Part shown: positions 26,331 through 34,907 of the stretch, in pieces
Position numbering within the stretch: position 1 is the first letter of the stretch
Layout: every line of letters starts with the position of its first letter
Source: Pontibacter roseus DSM 17521
GTDB taxonomy: Bacteria; Bacteroidota; Bacteroidia; Cytophagales; Hymenobacteraceae
Direction of reading: 5' to 3'
Assembly (NCBI RefSeq): GCF_000373265.1
Contig: NZ_KB890761.1
Location: 421,389-485,388 of the forward strand
Length of the DNA: 64,000 bases
The notes under the pieces: model-generated
Database searches by the model: none
Told to the model about the DNA's origin: nothing
The model's input: only the letters and a program-made list of their open reading frames with translations
Translations under genes and position numbers: made by a program

Positions 26331-27557
26331 ATGAAAAATTTGAAAATATACCGCGCAATAGCCCCTGTATTTGCATTATTCGCAGTTGGCTGCAGCAGCC
26401 CGATTGCCATGCAGTCTACAGAGTACGATGACATGTATTACAGCTCATCAGACAGAACCGAGTACCTGCAGCCAGAAGCGCAGGCGACTAACCAAGGCAG
26501 TGAATCCTATGCCTCCACCGAGGAGGGTGCTGTTAGCTCGCAGTCCTCCAGCAGCAACATCACAGAGAACTATCAGGCCGATGAATACTACGATGGCCGT
26601 ACCTACCAGCCGCAAGCCACCTGGAATACGCCGAACTACGCGTACGTAGACCCCTACTGGACCTCCAACTATGTAACGCGCTACAATCCTTACATGTCTG
26701 CTTACCGCTACGACCCGTTCTACGACCCATTTTATGACCCGTTCTACGACCCATTCTACCGCAGGAGCGGCCTGATGGTGAGCATTGGCCTTGGCTATGG
26801 CTACGGCATGGGCGGTTGGGGAAGACCTTATGACCCTTACTTTGGCAGCAGGTGGTGGCCCTATAACAACTACTACAGTGGGTATCACCATGGCTACAAT
26901 CACGGCTACTACGGCGGCTCGGGCAGGGTCTACTATGATCGCCCTATCGTGGTGAATCCAAGGAAAGTGCAGTACGGCCCTCGCGGTGACCGTAGCGTTG
27001 TTCCGGCCACAGGTACTGACCGAGTAAGCGGTCGTCCGGGAAGAACACAGTCTGTGACGGATGAGCAAAGAGCCGTGCAACCAGCTACTGAGTATGCCCG
27101 CCCAGACCGAGCCAACTCCAATGTGAGAGGGTCCAACCGAGGCCAGGTCGTGAGCCCTGAAGGCACCAAAGAGGTGCTTCCGGCGAGGCCAGCCACCACC
27201 CCACGCGGCTACGACCCGCAGAGCGGGCAGGTAAGGCCATCGAGACAGCAGCCGGCTAATCAGCAGCCTGCACAGCGTATGTCTCCAGCGCAGCGACAGG
27301 AAAGAACACAGCCTGTGCAACGCCAGGAACGAATGCAGCAGCCCGTGCAGCGCCAGCCAATCCAGCGCTCGCAGCCGGTGCAGCGCCAGCAGCGCAGCAC
27401 TACACCCAGCTACGAGCGTCGTGAGAGCAGCCAGCCGGTGAGAAGCTACGAGCCAACAAGAAGTTACGAACCAACCAGAAGCTCCGGTACATACAGCCCT
27501 CCGGCCCGCACTAATTCTAATAGTGGAGGCGGCCGTCCGGGAAGGGGCAATAATTAA
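26331..27557 (+). CDS. Lipoprotein with YDPF tandem repeats and Gln/Arg/Pro-rich tail
   Basis: 408 residues, low complexity. Lipoprotein signal ending at Cys21 (ALFAVGCSS). A Ser/Thr/Gln-rich stretch is followed by a Tyr-rich region with four YDPF units, a Gly/Tyr-rich patch (YGYGMGGWGRPYDPYFG), and a basic C-terminal tail of PVQRQ- and RSYEPT-type repeats. No catalytic motif is seen; it looks like a structural or cell-surface matrix lipoprotein. The gene is followed after 14 bp by the FadL-type porin, so both are probably one operon. Confidence 0.8.
   Translation: MKNLKIYRAIAPVFALFAVGCSSPIAMQSTEYDDMYYSSSDRTEYLQPEAQATNQGSESYASTEEGAVSSQSSSSNITENYQADEYYDGRTYQPQATWNTPNYAYVDPYWTSNYVTRYNPYMSAYRYDPFYDPFYDPFYDPFYRRSGLMVSIGLGYGYGMGGWGRPYDPYFGSRWWPYNNYYSGYHHGYNHGYYGGSGRVYYDRPIVVNPRKVQYGPRGDRSVVPATGTDRVSGRPGRTQSVTDEQRAVQPATEYARPDRANSNVRGSNRGQVVSPEGTKEVLPARPATTPRGYDPQSGQVRPSRQQPANQQPAQRMSPAQRQERTQPVQRQERMQQPVQRQPIQRSQPVQRQQRSTTPSYERRESSQPVRSYEPTRSYEPTRSSGTYSPPARTNSNSGGGRPGRGNN
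26709..26756 (+). repeat. Four 12-bp units encoding YDPF
   Basis: TACGACCCGTTC-type units repeat four times without gaps inside the lipoprotein gene; silent differences (TAC/TAT, CCG/CCA, TTC/TTT) distinguish copies, so the protein repeat is being kept. Copy number could change by slippage. Confidence 0.85.
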
Positions 27558-27571
27558 AAACAGCTATTTGC

Positions 27572-29086
27572 ATGAAAATGAATAAGATTGTTTCCGCCAG
27601 CCTGGCGCTTATGCTGGGCTGGGGCGGAACCGCTTTTGCTCAAAACGAGGTAGACGCCCTGCGCTACACCCGTTACGGCCTCACAGGATCTGCCCGTATA
27701 CAAGGTATAGGCGGCGCACAGACGGCGCTTGGAGCCGATGTCTCGACCATGGCCTCTAACCCCGCTGGTCTGGGCATGTTCAGGCGGTCAGAGTTCAGCA
27801 TTAGTCCCGGCATGACCTTCTCCACCTCCAAAGGAAGCGTGTTTGGCACGACTACTACAGATGAGCGCAACAGCCTGGGTATACCGCATGCAGCCTTCGT
27901 ATTCTCGGAGCGACAGGGGGAGCCGCAAGGGGATTGGACGGGAGCCACTTTCGGCCTGAGCTTCACCCGCCTCAACAACTTCAACAACAGGACCTCCTAC
28001 CGCAACACGGCCGGTGGCCAGGACCCGACTATCGTGGAGTATTTCACGGAGCAGGCCAACCTGAGGGGCAGAACAAAGGCTGATTTGGACCGTGAATTTG
28101 ACGATGGCTTCACGTCACTGGAAGGCTTGGCCTTTGGTACTTACCTATTTGATGTAGTGCAGGATGCAAACGGCAAAGATGTTTTCTTGCCAACTGACCG
28201 GGTAGGCAACATCAATCAATCGGAAGAGATTATCCGAAGAGGTTCGCAGAACCAGATTGACATAGCCGGCGGTACCAGCTACAAGGATAAGGTATACCTG
28301 GGTGCCTCATTGGGCGTCATCACCTCCGATTTCCGGCAGGAGCGCTTCTTCCGTGAGTCGGAAGAGAACCCGGATACCGACTTTACCAGCTTGGAGCTGC
28401 GTGATGAGTTCAGGACCAGGGGCACGGGCCTGAACCTGAAGGTGGGCATCATCGTCAAACCTTCGGATATAGTCCGTTTCGGTGCCTCTATCCAGACGCC
28501 TACATTCTACAACTTCAACGAGACCTTTGAGCGCTCGCTTTACTCTACCTTCCTACCGGGTGAGAACTACGGCGAACAGGAGCTACCGGGCGAGTTTTCC
28601 TACAAGCTCACCACGCCCTTCCGGGCAAATGGCGGCGTGGCCTTCTTCCTGCAGAAGTATGGCTTCATTACGGCTGATATTGAGTACGTGAACTATGCGA
28701 ACGCCAGCTTTGGGGAGAGCGACGACTTTGGCGGGAATGGCAGTTATTTCAACGACGTGAACGACCGGATTTCCGACACCTACCAGTCGGCGCTCAACTT
28801 CAGGCTGGGAGCGGAAGCGCGGTATGAGGTGTTCCGCTTCCGAGCGGGTTATGCCATTACCGGTGACCCCTACAAGAATGCGGATTTCGACGGCAGCATC
28901 CATACCTTCACGCTGGGCACGGGCCTGCGCCTGAACAAGTACTACGCGGACATCGCCTTCGCCAGCTCAACGGCAAACAGCCTGTACGCCCCCTATACCT
29001 TCAGCGACCCGGCGGCCGTGGTGCCCCTGGTGGACGTAGAGGACAAGCAGAACACGGTGATGCTGACGGTAGGCTACAACTTTTAA
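27572..29086 (+). CDS. FadL/OmpP1-family outer-membrane transporter
   Basis: 504 residues. Signal peptide cut after TAFAQ; the N-terminal stretch GGAQTALGADVSTMASNPAGLGMFRRSEF is the family hallmark, followed by many amphipathic beta-strands and a C-terminal strand ending VMLTVGYNF with terminal Phe. These barrels import hydrophobic molecules such as fatty acids or aromatics. An ATG at 27578 is a second possible start. Linked to the preceding lipoprotein gene; the substrate is not known. Confidence 0.88.
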   Translation: MKMNKIVSASLALMLGWGGTAFAQNEVDALRYTRYGLTGSARIQGIGGAQTALGADVSTMASNPAGLGMFRRSEFSISPGMTFSTSKGSVFGTTTTDERNSLGIPHAAFVFSERQGEPQGDWTGATFGLSFTRLNNFNNRTSYRNTAGGQDPTIVEYFTEQANLRGRTKADLDREFDDGFTSLEGLAFGTYLFDVVQDANGKDVFLPTDRVGNINQSEEIIRRGSQNQIDIAGGTSYKDKVYLGASLGVITSDFRQERFFRESEENPDTDFTSLELRDEFRTRGTGLNLKVGIIVKPSDIVRFGASIQTPTFYNFNETFERSLYSTFLPGENYGEQELPGEFSYKLTTPFRANGGVAFFLQKYGFITADIEYVNYANASFGESDDFGGNGSYFNDVNDRISDTYQSALNFRLGAEARYEVFRFRAGYAITGDPYKNADFDGSIHTFTLGTGLRLNKYYADIAFASSTANSLYAPYTFSDPAAVVPLVDVEDKQNTVMLTVGYNF

Positions 29087-29111
29087 TAAAAGACTATACC
29101 TGTGATAAGGA

Positions 29112-29145
29112 AGGCGGCGGTTCTGGAAAGGGCTGCCGCTTTTTT
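29112..29145 (+). terminator. Terminator after the FadL-type gene
   Basis: GCGGC at 29114-29118 pairs with GCCGC at 29135-29139, with weaker flanking pairs, followed by a run of T. Confidence 0.6.
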
Positions 29146-29265
29146 ATGAGCTATACCTTGCCTTTGACCACTGGCTGCGCGTCCGGTACGGTTTTGGCGA
29201 CAAGGTATGGCAATACCACAGAATTCTGATAAATTAGCAATCTGAACTAAAACAACCCCTTACAC

Positions 29266-31503
29266 ATGCATATCAACCTTAAAACAAACCTTCTGGCTGC
29301 TTTCTTGCTTTGCTTCGCGTTCGTGGCGCAGGCACAGCAGAAGAAAGAGGTCACCCTGGAGGACATCTACCGCAAGGGCACCTTCTCGGCCAAGTCGGTG
29401 TACGGCGTGAACTGGATGAACGACGGCCGCTACTACAGCTCCCAGGTAGCCGACGAGAAGAATGGCGTGACTGACATCGTGCGCTATGACGTGACCACGG
29501 GCCAGCCTGTGAACACCATCATAGAAGGAGAGGACCTGAAGCCCGAGGGCGGAAGCGCTCCTATTAAATTTGATGGCTATACCTTCAGTTCCGATGAGAA
29601 GAAGGTGCTTTTCGCTACAGAGCGGGAGCAGATTTACCGCCGCTCCTCTAAGGCTGATTTCTATGTGTATGACATCGCCTCCAAGAAACTGACCAAGCTG
29701 AGCAACGGCGGCAAGCAGCTGTACGCGACCTTCTCGCCAGATGCCAAGCGCGTGGCTTTTGCCCGTGAGGGTAACATGTTCTTCGTGGACCTGAGCAACA
29801 TGAAGGAGACACAAATCACCAACACCGGCAAGTTCAACTCCATCATCAACGGCTACGCCGATTGGGTATACGAAGAGGAATTCAGCTTCGCGCAGGGCTT
29901 CCATTGGTCACCAGACGGCTCCAAAATCGCCTTCTATACCTTTGACGAGACCAAGGTGCCGGAGTTCAACATGCAGATGTGGGGTGAGCTATACCCGCAG
30001 GACTACAAGTTCAAATACCCGAAGGCCGGTGAGGCCAACTCTACCGTGGCCGTGTCGGTGTACAACCTGGGCAACGGCCAGACCGTGAAGATGGACACCG
30101 GCAACGAGACTGACATCTACATTCCGCGCATCAAGTGGACAAACGACAGCAACCTGCTTTCCATCCAGAAGATGAACCGCCTGCAGAACACGCTGGAGAT
30201 TCTGCACGCCAACGCCACCACCGGCAAAGCCGACGTGGTGCTGAAGGAAACGGACAAAGCCTACATTGACGTAACTGATGACCTGACCTACCTGAAGGAC
30301 GGCAAGAACTTCATCCACTCTTCGGAGAAAGACGGGTTCAACCACCTATACCTGTACAGCATGAAGGGCAAGCTGGTGCGCCAGATTACGAAGGGCAACT
30401 GGGAAGTGAGCAACTTCATCGGCTTCGATGAGAAAGCCGACGTGCTGTACTACATGTCCACGGAAGTGTCGCCGCTGGAGCGCCACCTCTACAGCATCAG
30501 CAGCAAAGGCAAGAACAAGAAGCGCCTGACCACCGAGGCCGGTACCTACAGCGTGAACATGAGCAAGGACTACAAATACTACCTCGCTTACCACACTGCC
30601 GCCAACACCCCTCTGACCGTGAGCCTGCATACCGCCAAAGACGGCAAACTGGTGAAGGTGCTGGAAGATAACCAGAAGCTGCGCAGCACGCTGGCCCAGT
30701 ACGACATCGCTAAGCAGGAGTTCTTCAACATGAAGACCGCAGACGGCACGCAGTTGAACGGCTGGATGATAAAGCCAACCGACTTCGACCCGAAGAAGAA
30801 ATACCCGGTACTGATGTTCGTATACGGTGGCCCAGGCTCTCAGACGGTGAACAACAGCTGGGGTGGCGCCAACTACATGTGGTATCAGGTGCTAGCCAAC
30901 AAAGGCATGATTGTGGTGAGCGTGGACAACCGCGGCACCGGTGCCCGTGGCGCTGAGTTCAAGAAGACGACTTACGCCAACCTCGGCAAGTATGAGATTG
31001 AGGACCAGATAGAGGCCGCGAAATGGCTGGGCAACCAACCGTATGTGGACAAGGACCGCATCGGCATCTGGGGGCACAGCTTCGGGGGCTATATGACGCT
31101 GCTGGGCCTGACCAAAGGCAATGGCGTGTTTGCAGCCGGAATCTCGGTGGCCCCGGTGACTAACTGGCGCTACTACGACTCCATCTATACTGAACGTTAT
31201 TTGAAAACGCCACAGGAGAACGCCTCCGGCTACGACGACAACTCTCCGCTGTTCTTCGCTGACAAGCTGCAAGGCGACCTGCTGTTGATTCACGGCACCG
31301 GCGACGACAACGTGCACTTCCAGAACGCAGTGGCCATGCAGGACGCCCTCATCAGCGCCAACAAGCAGTTCGAGAGCTTCTACTACCCGAACCGCAACCA
31401 CGGCGTGGGCGGAGGTATAACCAGCCTGCACCGCTTCACCATGATGACCGACTTCCTGGAGCGCAACCTGATTAACCCGACGGAAAAGAAGGACACGCTG
31501 TAA
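29266..31503 (+). CDS. Dipeptidyl peptidase IV (S9B serine peptidase)
   Basis: 745 residues. Signal peptide ending AQAQQ, an N-terminal beta-propeller (DPPIV_N) with the substrate-recognition motif DWVYEEEF, and a C-terminal alpha/beta-hydrolase domain with Ser605 (GHSFGGYM), Asp680 (HGTGDDNVHF) and His712 (NRNHGVGGG). It removes X-Pro or X-Ala dipeptides from peptide N-termini in the periplasm, consistent with protein or peptide use; the S8 protease at 1304-6502 could supply peptides. Single-gene unit with a very strong terminator. Confidence 0.95.
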   Translation: MHINLKTNLLAAFLLCFAFVAQAQQKKEVTLEDIYRKGTFSAKSVYGVNWMNDGRYYSSQVADEKNGVTDIVRYDVTTGQPVNTIIEGEDLKPEGGSAPIKFDGYTFSSDEKKVLFATEREQIYRRSSKADFYVYDIASKKLTKLSNGGKQLYATFSPDAKRVAFAREGNMFFVDLSNMKETQITNTGKFNSIINGYADWVYEEEFSFAQGFHWSPDGSKIAFYTFDETKVPEFNMQMWGELYPQDYKFKYPKAGEANSTVAVSVYNLGNGQTVKMDTGNETDIYIPRIKWTNDSNLLSIQKMNRLQNTLEILHANATTGKADVVLKETDKAYIDVTDDLTYLKDGKNFIHSSEKDGFNHLYLYSMKGKLVRQITKGNWEVSNFIGFDEKADVLYYMSTEVSPLERHLYSISSKGKNKKRLTTEAGTYSVNMSKDYKYYLAYHTAANTPLTVSLHTAKDGKLVKVLEDNQKLRSTLAQYDIAKQEFFNMKTADGTQLNGWMIKPTDFDPKKKYPVLMFVYGGPGSQTVNNSWGGANYMWYQVLANKGMIVVSVDNRGTGARGAEFKKTTYANLGKYEIEDQIEAAKWLGNQPYVDKDRIGIWGHSFGGYMTLLGLTKGNGVFAAGISVAPVTNWRYYDSIYTERYLKTPQENASGYDDNSPLFFADKLQGDLLLIHGTGDDNVHFQNAVAMQDALISANKQFESFYYPNRNHGVGGGITSLHRFTMMTDFLERNLINPTEKKDTL

Positions 31504-31519
31504 GCTATACCTGATTGAG

Positions 31520-31559
31520 AACGAAGAGGCCCGCCAATATTAGGCGGGCCTCTTCGTTT
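31520..31559 (+). terminator. Strong terminator after the DPP-IV gene
   Basis: The 16 bases at 31520-31535 pair perfectly with 31543-31558, followed by T residues. Confidence 0.92.
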
Positions 31560-31627
31560 GGCAGCAGTAATGAGCGAAGACTTACCAAAAATGAGGGAAT
31601 GGCTACAGTGACCATGAGGAAGTATAG

Positions 31628-31635
31628 TACATTTG
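31628..31635 (+). promoter_or_regulatory. Candidate -7 box for the NTF2-like protein gene
   Basis: TACATTTG fits TAnnTTTG exactly, 21 bp before the ATG at 31656. It supports that start over upstream in-frame ATGs. No clear -33 box. Confidence 0.45.
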
Positions 31636-31655
31636 CAATGCCTTTGCCTCAGCCT

Positions 31656-32459
31656 ATGAAAAAGTACTGTATGCTATTCCTGTCACTTTTGCTCTGCGCC
31701 TTTCAAGGCACCAACACACCGCGCGACAAGGCACTAGAGAGCCTGGCGGAGGCGGAACGCCATTTCTCGGCTGCCTCTAAGGCGAAAGGCCTACACCAGG
31801 CTTTCGTGGAGAACATGGCTCCCGATGGGCTTGTGTTTGCCCCAGGTCCCGTCAATGGCAGGAAGCTGCACGCAGCAGCTCCTGCTAGCAAAGCCCTGCT
31901 AACGTGGTATCCAGTCTACGCCGACATTTCCAGCTCCCTTGATTGGGGCTACACCACCGGACCTTACCAATTGCTGGCTAATCCCGACGATGGAAAGGTC
32001 ACCGGCGCAGGCTTTTACCTATCGGTGTGGAAGAAGCAGCAGGACGGAACATGGCAGGTGGCCGTAGACATGGGCAACTCGTTCTCGCCGGACCTGCTGA
32101 AAGAGGAAGCATACCTGGCGGCGGAATCTTCTGGAAAGCAAGGGAAAGGCGACCTACAGGACCTGCTGCAAAAGGACGTACAAAAGGTGCAGCCTTATCA
32201 TGAAGAAACACTAGTTTACCGTGCCGGAAAATATCCCTACAGATATACAGAAGCCAGTGTTGAGCCGGCTGCCTCTATAACCTATACCACCCTCGGGCAC
32301 GACATTTCCCCGGCACAAGACATGGCCTATACCTACGGCAGCTATACCCGCAAGGACAACGGGAAAGGTGAGACTGGGCATTACCTGAAGGTATGGAAAG
32401 TGCTGGACGGGCAGTGGCAATTGGTGGCGCACAACCTGGTGCCGGACAAAAAGCAGTAG
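31656..32459 (+). CDS. Secreted protein with two NTF2/SnoaL-like (DUF4440-like) halves
   Basis: 267 residues from ATG 31656, which starts a signal peptide (MKKYCMLFLSLLLCAFQG); upstream in-frame codons lie in the preceding terminator. The N-terminal half has AEAERHFSAASKAKGLHQAFVENMAPDG...TGPYQLL...SVWKKQQDGTWQVAVDMG, and the C-terminal half repeats this form with MAYTYGSYTRKDN...HYLKVWKVLDGQWQLVAHN. Such cone-shaped folds bind small ligands or act as enzymes, but no active-site residues can be assigned. Convergent with the RelA/SpoT gene at a gap of 7 bp. Confidence 0.78.
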   Translation: MKKYCMLFLSLLLCAFQGTNTPRDKALESLAEAERHFSAASKAKGLHQAFVENMAPDGLVFAPGPVNGRKLHAAAPASKALLTWYPVYADISSSLDWGYTTGPYQLLANPDDGKVTGAGFYLSVWKKQQDGTWQVAVDMGNSFSPDLLKEEAYLAAESSGKQGKGDLQDLLQKDVQKVQPYHEETLVYRAGKYPYRYTEASVEPAASITYTTLGHDISPAQDMAYTYGSYTRKDNGKGETGHYLKVWKVLDGQWQLVAHNLVPDKKQ

Positions 32460-32466
32460 CAGAACC

Positions 32467-33351
32467 TTACTCCGCAGCGTTGCCATCTCCCAGCATTTGC
32501 CGGATGTGCTGGAGCAGTTGCTGTTTCTCTTCGGGCGTCACTGGGAGACGCTCTATCTGGCCCCCCAGTTCCTGCCGCTCTTCGCTTTTCCAGGCAGCGG
32601 CTGACTTATTGAAAGCCTTTGCCTGTGCCTTATCGAAAAATGACTTGATGAAAGTAGCCACGTCATCTGCATCGGCGGTGAGCCGGTTCAGCACGGTCAG
32701 CAAATCCCTGGCGAAACCGTTGCAGGCGTGGTCAGGGTAGCGGATGGAGTGGTCAATTTCGCTCCAACCCTCCTCGAAAAGTGTGCGCAATTGTATCTCC
32801 ACAAAATAACGCTGGCGATGCGGCTGTGTACTGATGACATAGTGGACTGCCCTGTAGCCCAGAGGATGCCGCCGGAGAATACATCCTTCCTTCTCCAGTT
32901 CTTCCACAAGCATGCCTGTATCGCCCTCATGGATGTAAGCGACCGGCGGGCGTTTCAGTGGCCATACCTCCTGTATGTACTGCCCCAGGCTGCGCCACGA
33001 TTCTTTGTACAGGTATAGCACCCGTATACCTGCCAGGTCATTTATCCAGTCCAGGTAGCTGTGGTGGTCAATAACCCGTTCCGGATACTCGGCTTTTTTG
33101 CGGATGACTTTGCGGAGCAGGTGGAGCGGGTCTTTTATTCTATACCTGATGGCATGTGCACCAGGGGCCTGCAGCAAGGTGTCGGCTGTTATTTTGGAGA
33201 TGGCATTTAGCTCAACTTTCCGGGTCAGAAAGTCATTGTAGATGGCTACCAGCGAATGCGGGTCTATCCCTTGCGCACGCAAATCCTCCTGCTTCGTTTC
33301 CAAGGCAGTGAGTATATAGGGAAGTGTGGCACAAGGGATAGACATGCTCAA
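32467..33351 (-). CDS. Single-domain RelA/SpoT nucleotidyltransferase-type protein
   Basis: 294 residues, only a synthetase-like domain with no hydrolase, TGS or ACT parts. Motifs: RYRIKDPLHLLRK (69-81), NDLAGIRVLYLY (104-115, Asp105), GYRAVHY (165-171), and VEIQLRTLFEEGWSEIDH (184-201, with Glu185, Gln187). These are the usual (p)ppGpp-synthetase elements, so it could be a small alarmone synthetase or a member of the tRNA-modifying toxic SAS group. No antitoxin gene is recognised beside it. It lies 72 bp downstream of the ClC gene on the same strand. Confidence 0.85.
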   Translation of the reverse strand: MSMSIPCATLPYILTALETKQEDLRAQGIDPHSLVAIYNDFLTRKVELNAISKITADTLLQAPGAHAIRYRIKDPLHLLRKVIRKKAEYPERVIDHHSYLDWINDLAGIRVLYLYKESWRSLGQYIQEVWPLKRPPVAYIHEGDTGMLVEELEKEGCILRRHPLGYRAVHYVISTQPHRQRYFVEIQLRTLFEEGWSEIDHSIRYPDHACNGFARDLLTVLNRLTADADDVATFIKSFFDKAQAKAFNKSAAAWKSEERQELGGQIERLPVTPEEKQQLLQHIRQMLGDGNAAE

Positions 33352-33423
33352 GCGGTTTTAGGCCATCGTGTAGCTAGTTTTACGCTTGAAAGTGATAATG
33401 GCACAGCTTAACAGGTATAAGTT

Positions 33424-34695
33424 CTATTCTTTCAGGCCCAGTTGCGCATTGATGAGCGGTGTTTTAGGCGCCAGGAAAAAACCGGTCAGGCTGGCAAACA
33501 TAATAGGGATGAAATGATGGAAACCAGTCAGGGTAGACAGCAGGATGATGGTGCTGATGGGCGTGCGGGTAACACAGGCATTGATAGCCGCCATGCAGCT
33601 TACCATAATCAGAGGTAGGTTCTGACCAGGGAAAGCCGCATTCACAATCATGCCCACCGTAGCACCCACAAAAAACAGCGGAATAATGAAGCCCCCGCGC
33701 CAGCCGGAAGTAACCGTAAAAGCGATAGCCAGAATCTTGGCACCCAGCAAAACGAGCAGGAATTGAAGCGAGAATTGCTCTTCCAGCAGTATGTTCAACT
33801 CATCGTGGCTGAAGTAGCGGGAGAGGGGCACATAGTAGGCGATGGTGCCAATCAACAGACCACCCACAGCCATCTTCACATAAATCGGCACGCTGAATCT
33901 TTTGAACATATTCCTGCATTGGCGCACCGTGAATATAAACAGCCAACCTGCTGCCGTACCTGCCAATGCGTACAGCATGGCGTAGAAAAAGTCATTCAGT
34001 TCAGGAGTGGAGTAGACCGGGAAGTTCCAGGTGGGGCCGATGCCAATATGGGTAATCAATATAAATATGACGTAGCTGGAGCAACTGGCTACAAACGCAG
34101 GTATAAGTGCCTGGTAATACTCCACCACATGCTTGTGGTGCAGGATTTCGAGGGCAAACAAGGTGCCGCCAAGCGGAGCGCCGAAAAGCGCGGTAAAAGC
34201 GGAGGCCATACCTGCAATAGTGAGCGAGCGCAGGTCTTCGCCCCGGATTTTGAGTTTTTTGGCAATCCAGGTGCCGGTAGAGCCCACTACCTGTACCAGC
34301 GGTGCCTCAGGGCCGGCGCTGCCTCCACTCGCAATACACAACCACGACGACAGAATCATGGCGGGGTTGTTCTTAGGCTCCAGATGCCCGCCTTTGAAAC
34401 GGATGTTGTTCACAATGAGGTCCATCTCGCCGGGGTCGCCGAGGTAGTGGATAATGAGACCCGCCAAGAGGCCAGCTGAAGCCATCAGAGGGATAACCCA
34501 GAGTCCCTGCACCGGCGCAAGAAAATGCAGAAAGCCCTCCAGCACCATCCAGTAAAGTCCTGCTATCACGCCCCCCATGATACCAATAGCTACCCACAGC
34601 AGGAAAATCTTGCTGAATACAAATGGGTTAAACTGTAAAGGATAGTTAATCTGGTTCCGTAACGTAACAGCCAGTCTTCTTCTTTTAAAGTCCAT
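33424..34695 (-). CDS. ClC-family chloride channel or Cl-/H+ antiporter
   Basis: 423 residues, about ten or more hydrophobic helices. Filter motifs are GGSAGPEAP with gating Glu130, and GWRGGFIIP. A GxFxP-type motif and the general form resemble bacterial ClC transporters used in acid resistance and volume control. The CBS domains of some members are absent. Acts in the inner membrane. It is likely co-transcribed with the downstream RelA/SpoT gene. The REP-like element 34771-34895 lies just upstream. Confidence 0.93.
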   Translation of the reverse strand: MDFKRRRLAVTLRNQINYPLQFNPFVFSKIFLLWVAIGIMGGVIAGLYWMVLEGFLHFLAPVQGLWVIPLMASAGLLAGLIIHYLGDPGEMDLIVNNIRFKGGHLEPKNNPAMILSSWLCIASGGSAGPEAPLVQVVGSTGTWIAKKLKIRGEDLRSLTIAGMASAFTALFGAPLGGTLFALEILHHKHVVEYYQALIPAFVASCSSYVIFILITHIGIGPTWNFPVYSTPELNDFFYAMLYALAGTAAGWLFIFTVRQCRNMFKRFSVPIYVKMAVGGLLIGTIAYYVPLSRYFSHDELNILLEEQFSLQFLLVLLGAKILAIAFTVTSGWRGGFIIPLFFVGATVGMIVNAAFPGQNLPLIMVSCMAAINACVTRTPISTIILLSTLTGFHHFIPIMFASLTGFFLAPKTPLINAQLGLKE

Positions 34696-34774
34696 CCTGC
34701 AAAAGTACGGAGAAAATCAGGTGGAGGTAAGGGAGGTTTGAAAGGCATGAAAAGAGGCAGGTGCCTACAAGACC

Positions 34775-34891
34775 TGTCATTTTAAATATTCTTGAGCCGC
34801 AAGCCGAAGAGAGCAAGCGTAGTTGAGAGAAATCTGGAAGACTGCATGGACCATGGAAGCCTCCAGATTTCTCGCCATGCTCGATATGACA
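34775..34891. repeat. Second REP/MITE-like inverted-repeat element
   Basis: Terminal TGTCAT...ATGACA ends and an internal perfect stem (GAGAAATCTGGA at 34827-34838 with TCCAGATTTCTC at 34862-34873) define an element of about 117 bp between the ClC start and the aldehyde dehydrogenase stop. The right end (AGATTTCTCGCCATGCTCGATATGACA pattern) resembles that of the element at 14735-14909. Confidence 0.6.
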
Positions 34892-34907
34892 ATAGTGGTA
34901 GGTATAC

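Noticed and set aside
26709..26756. Four 12-bp repeats as a possible CRISPR-like array
   Set aside because: Units are contiguous with no spacers and encode YDPF in frame; it is a protein repeat.
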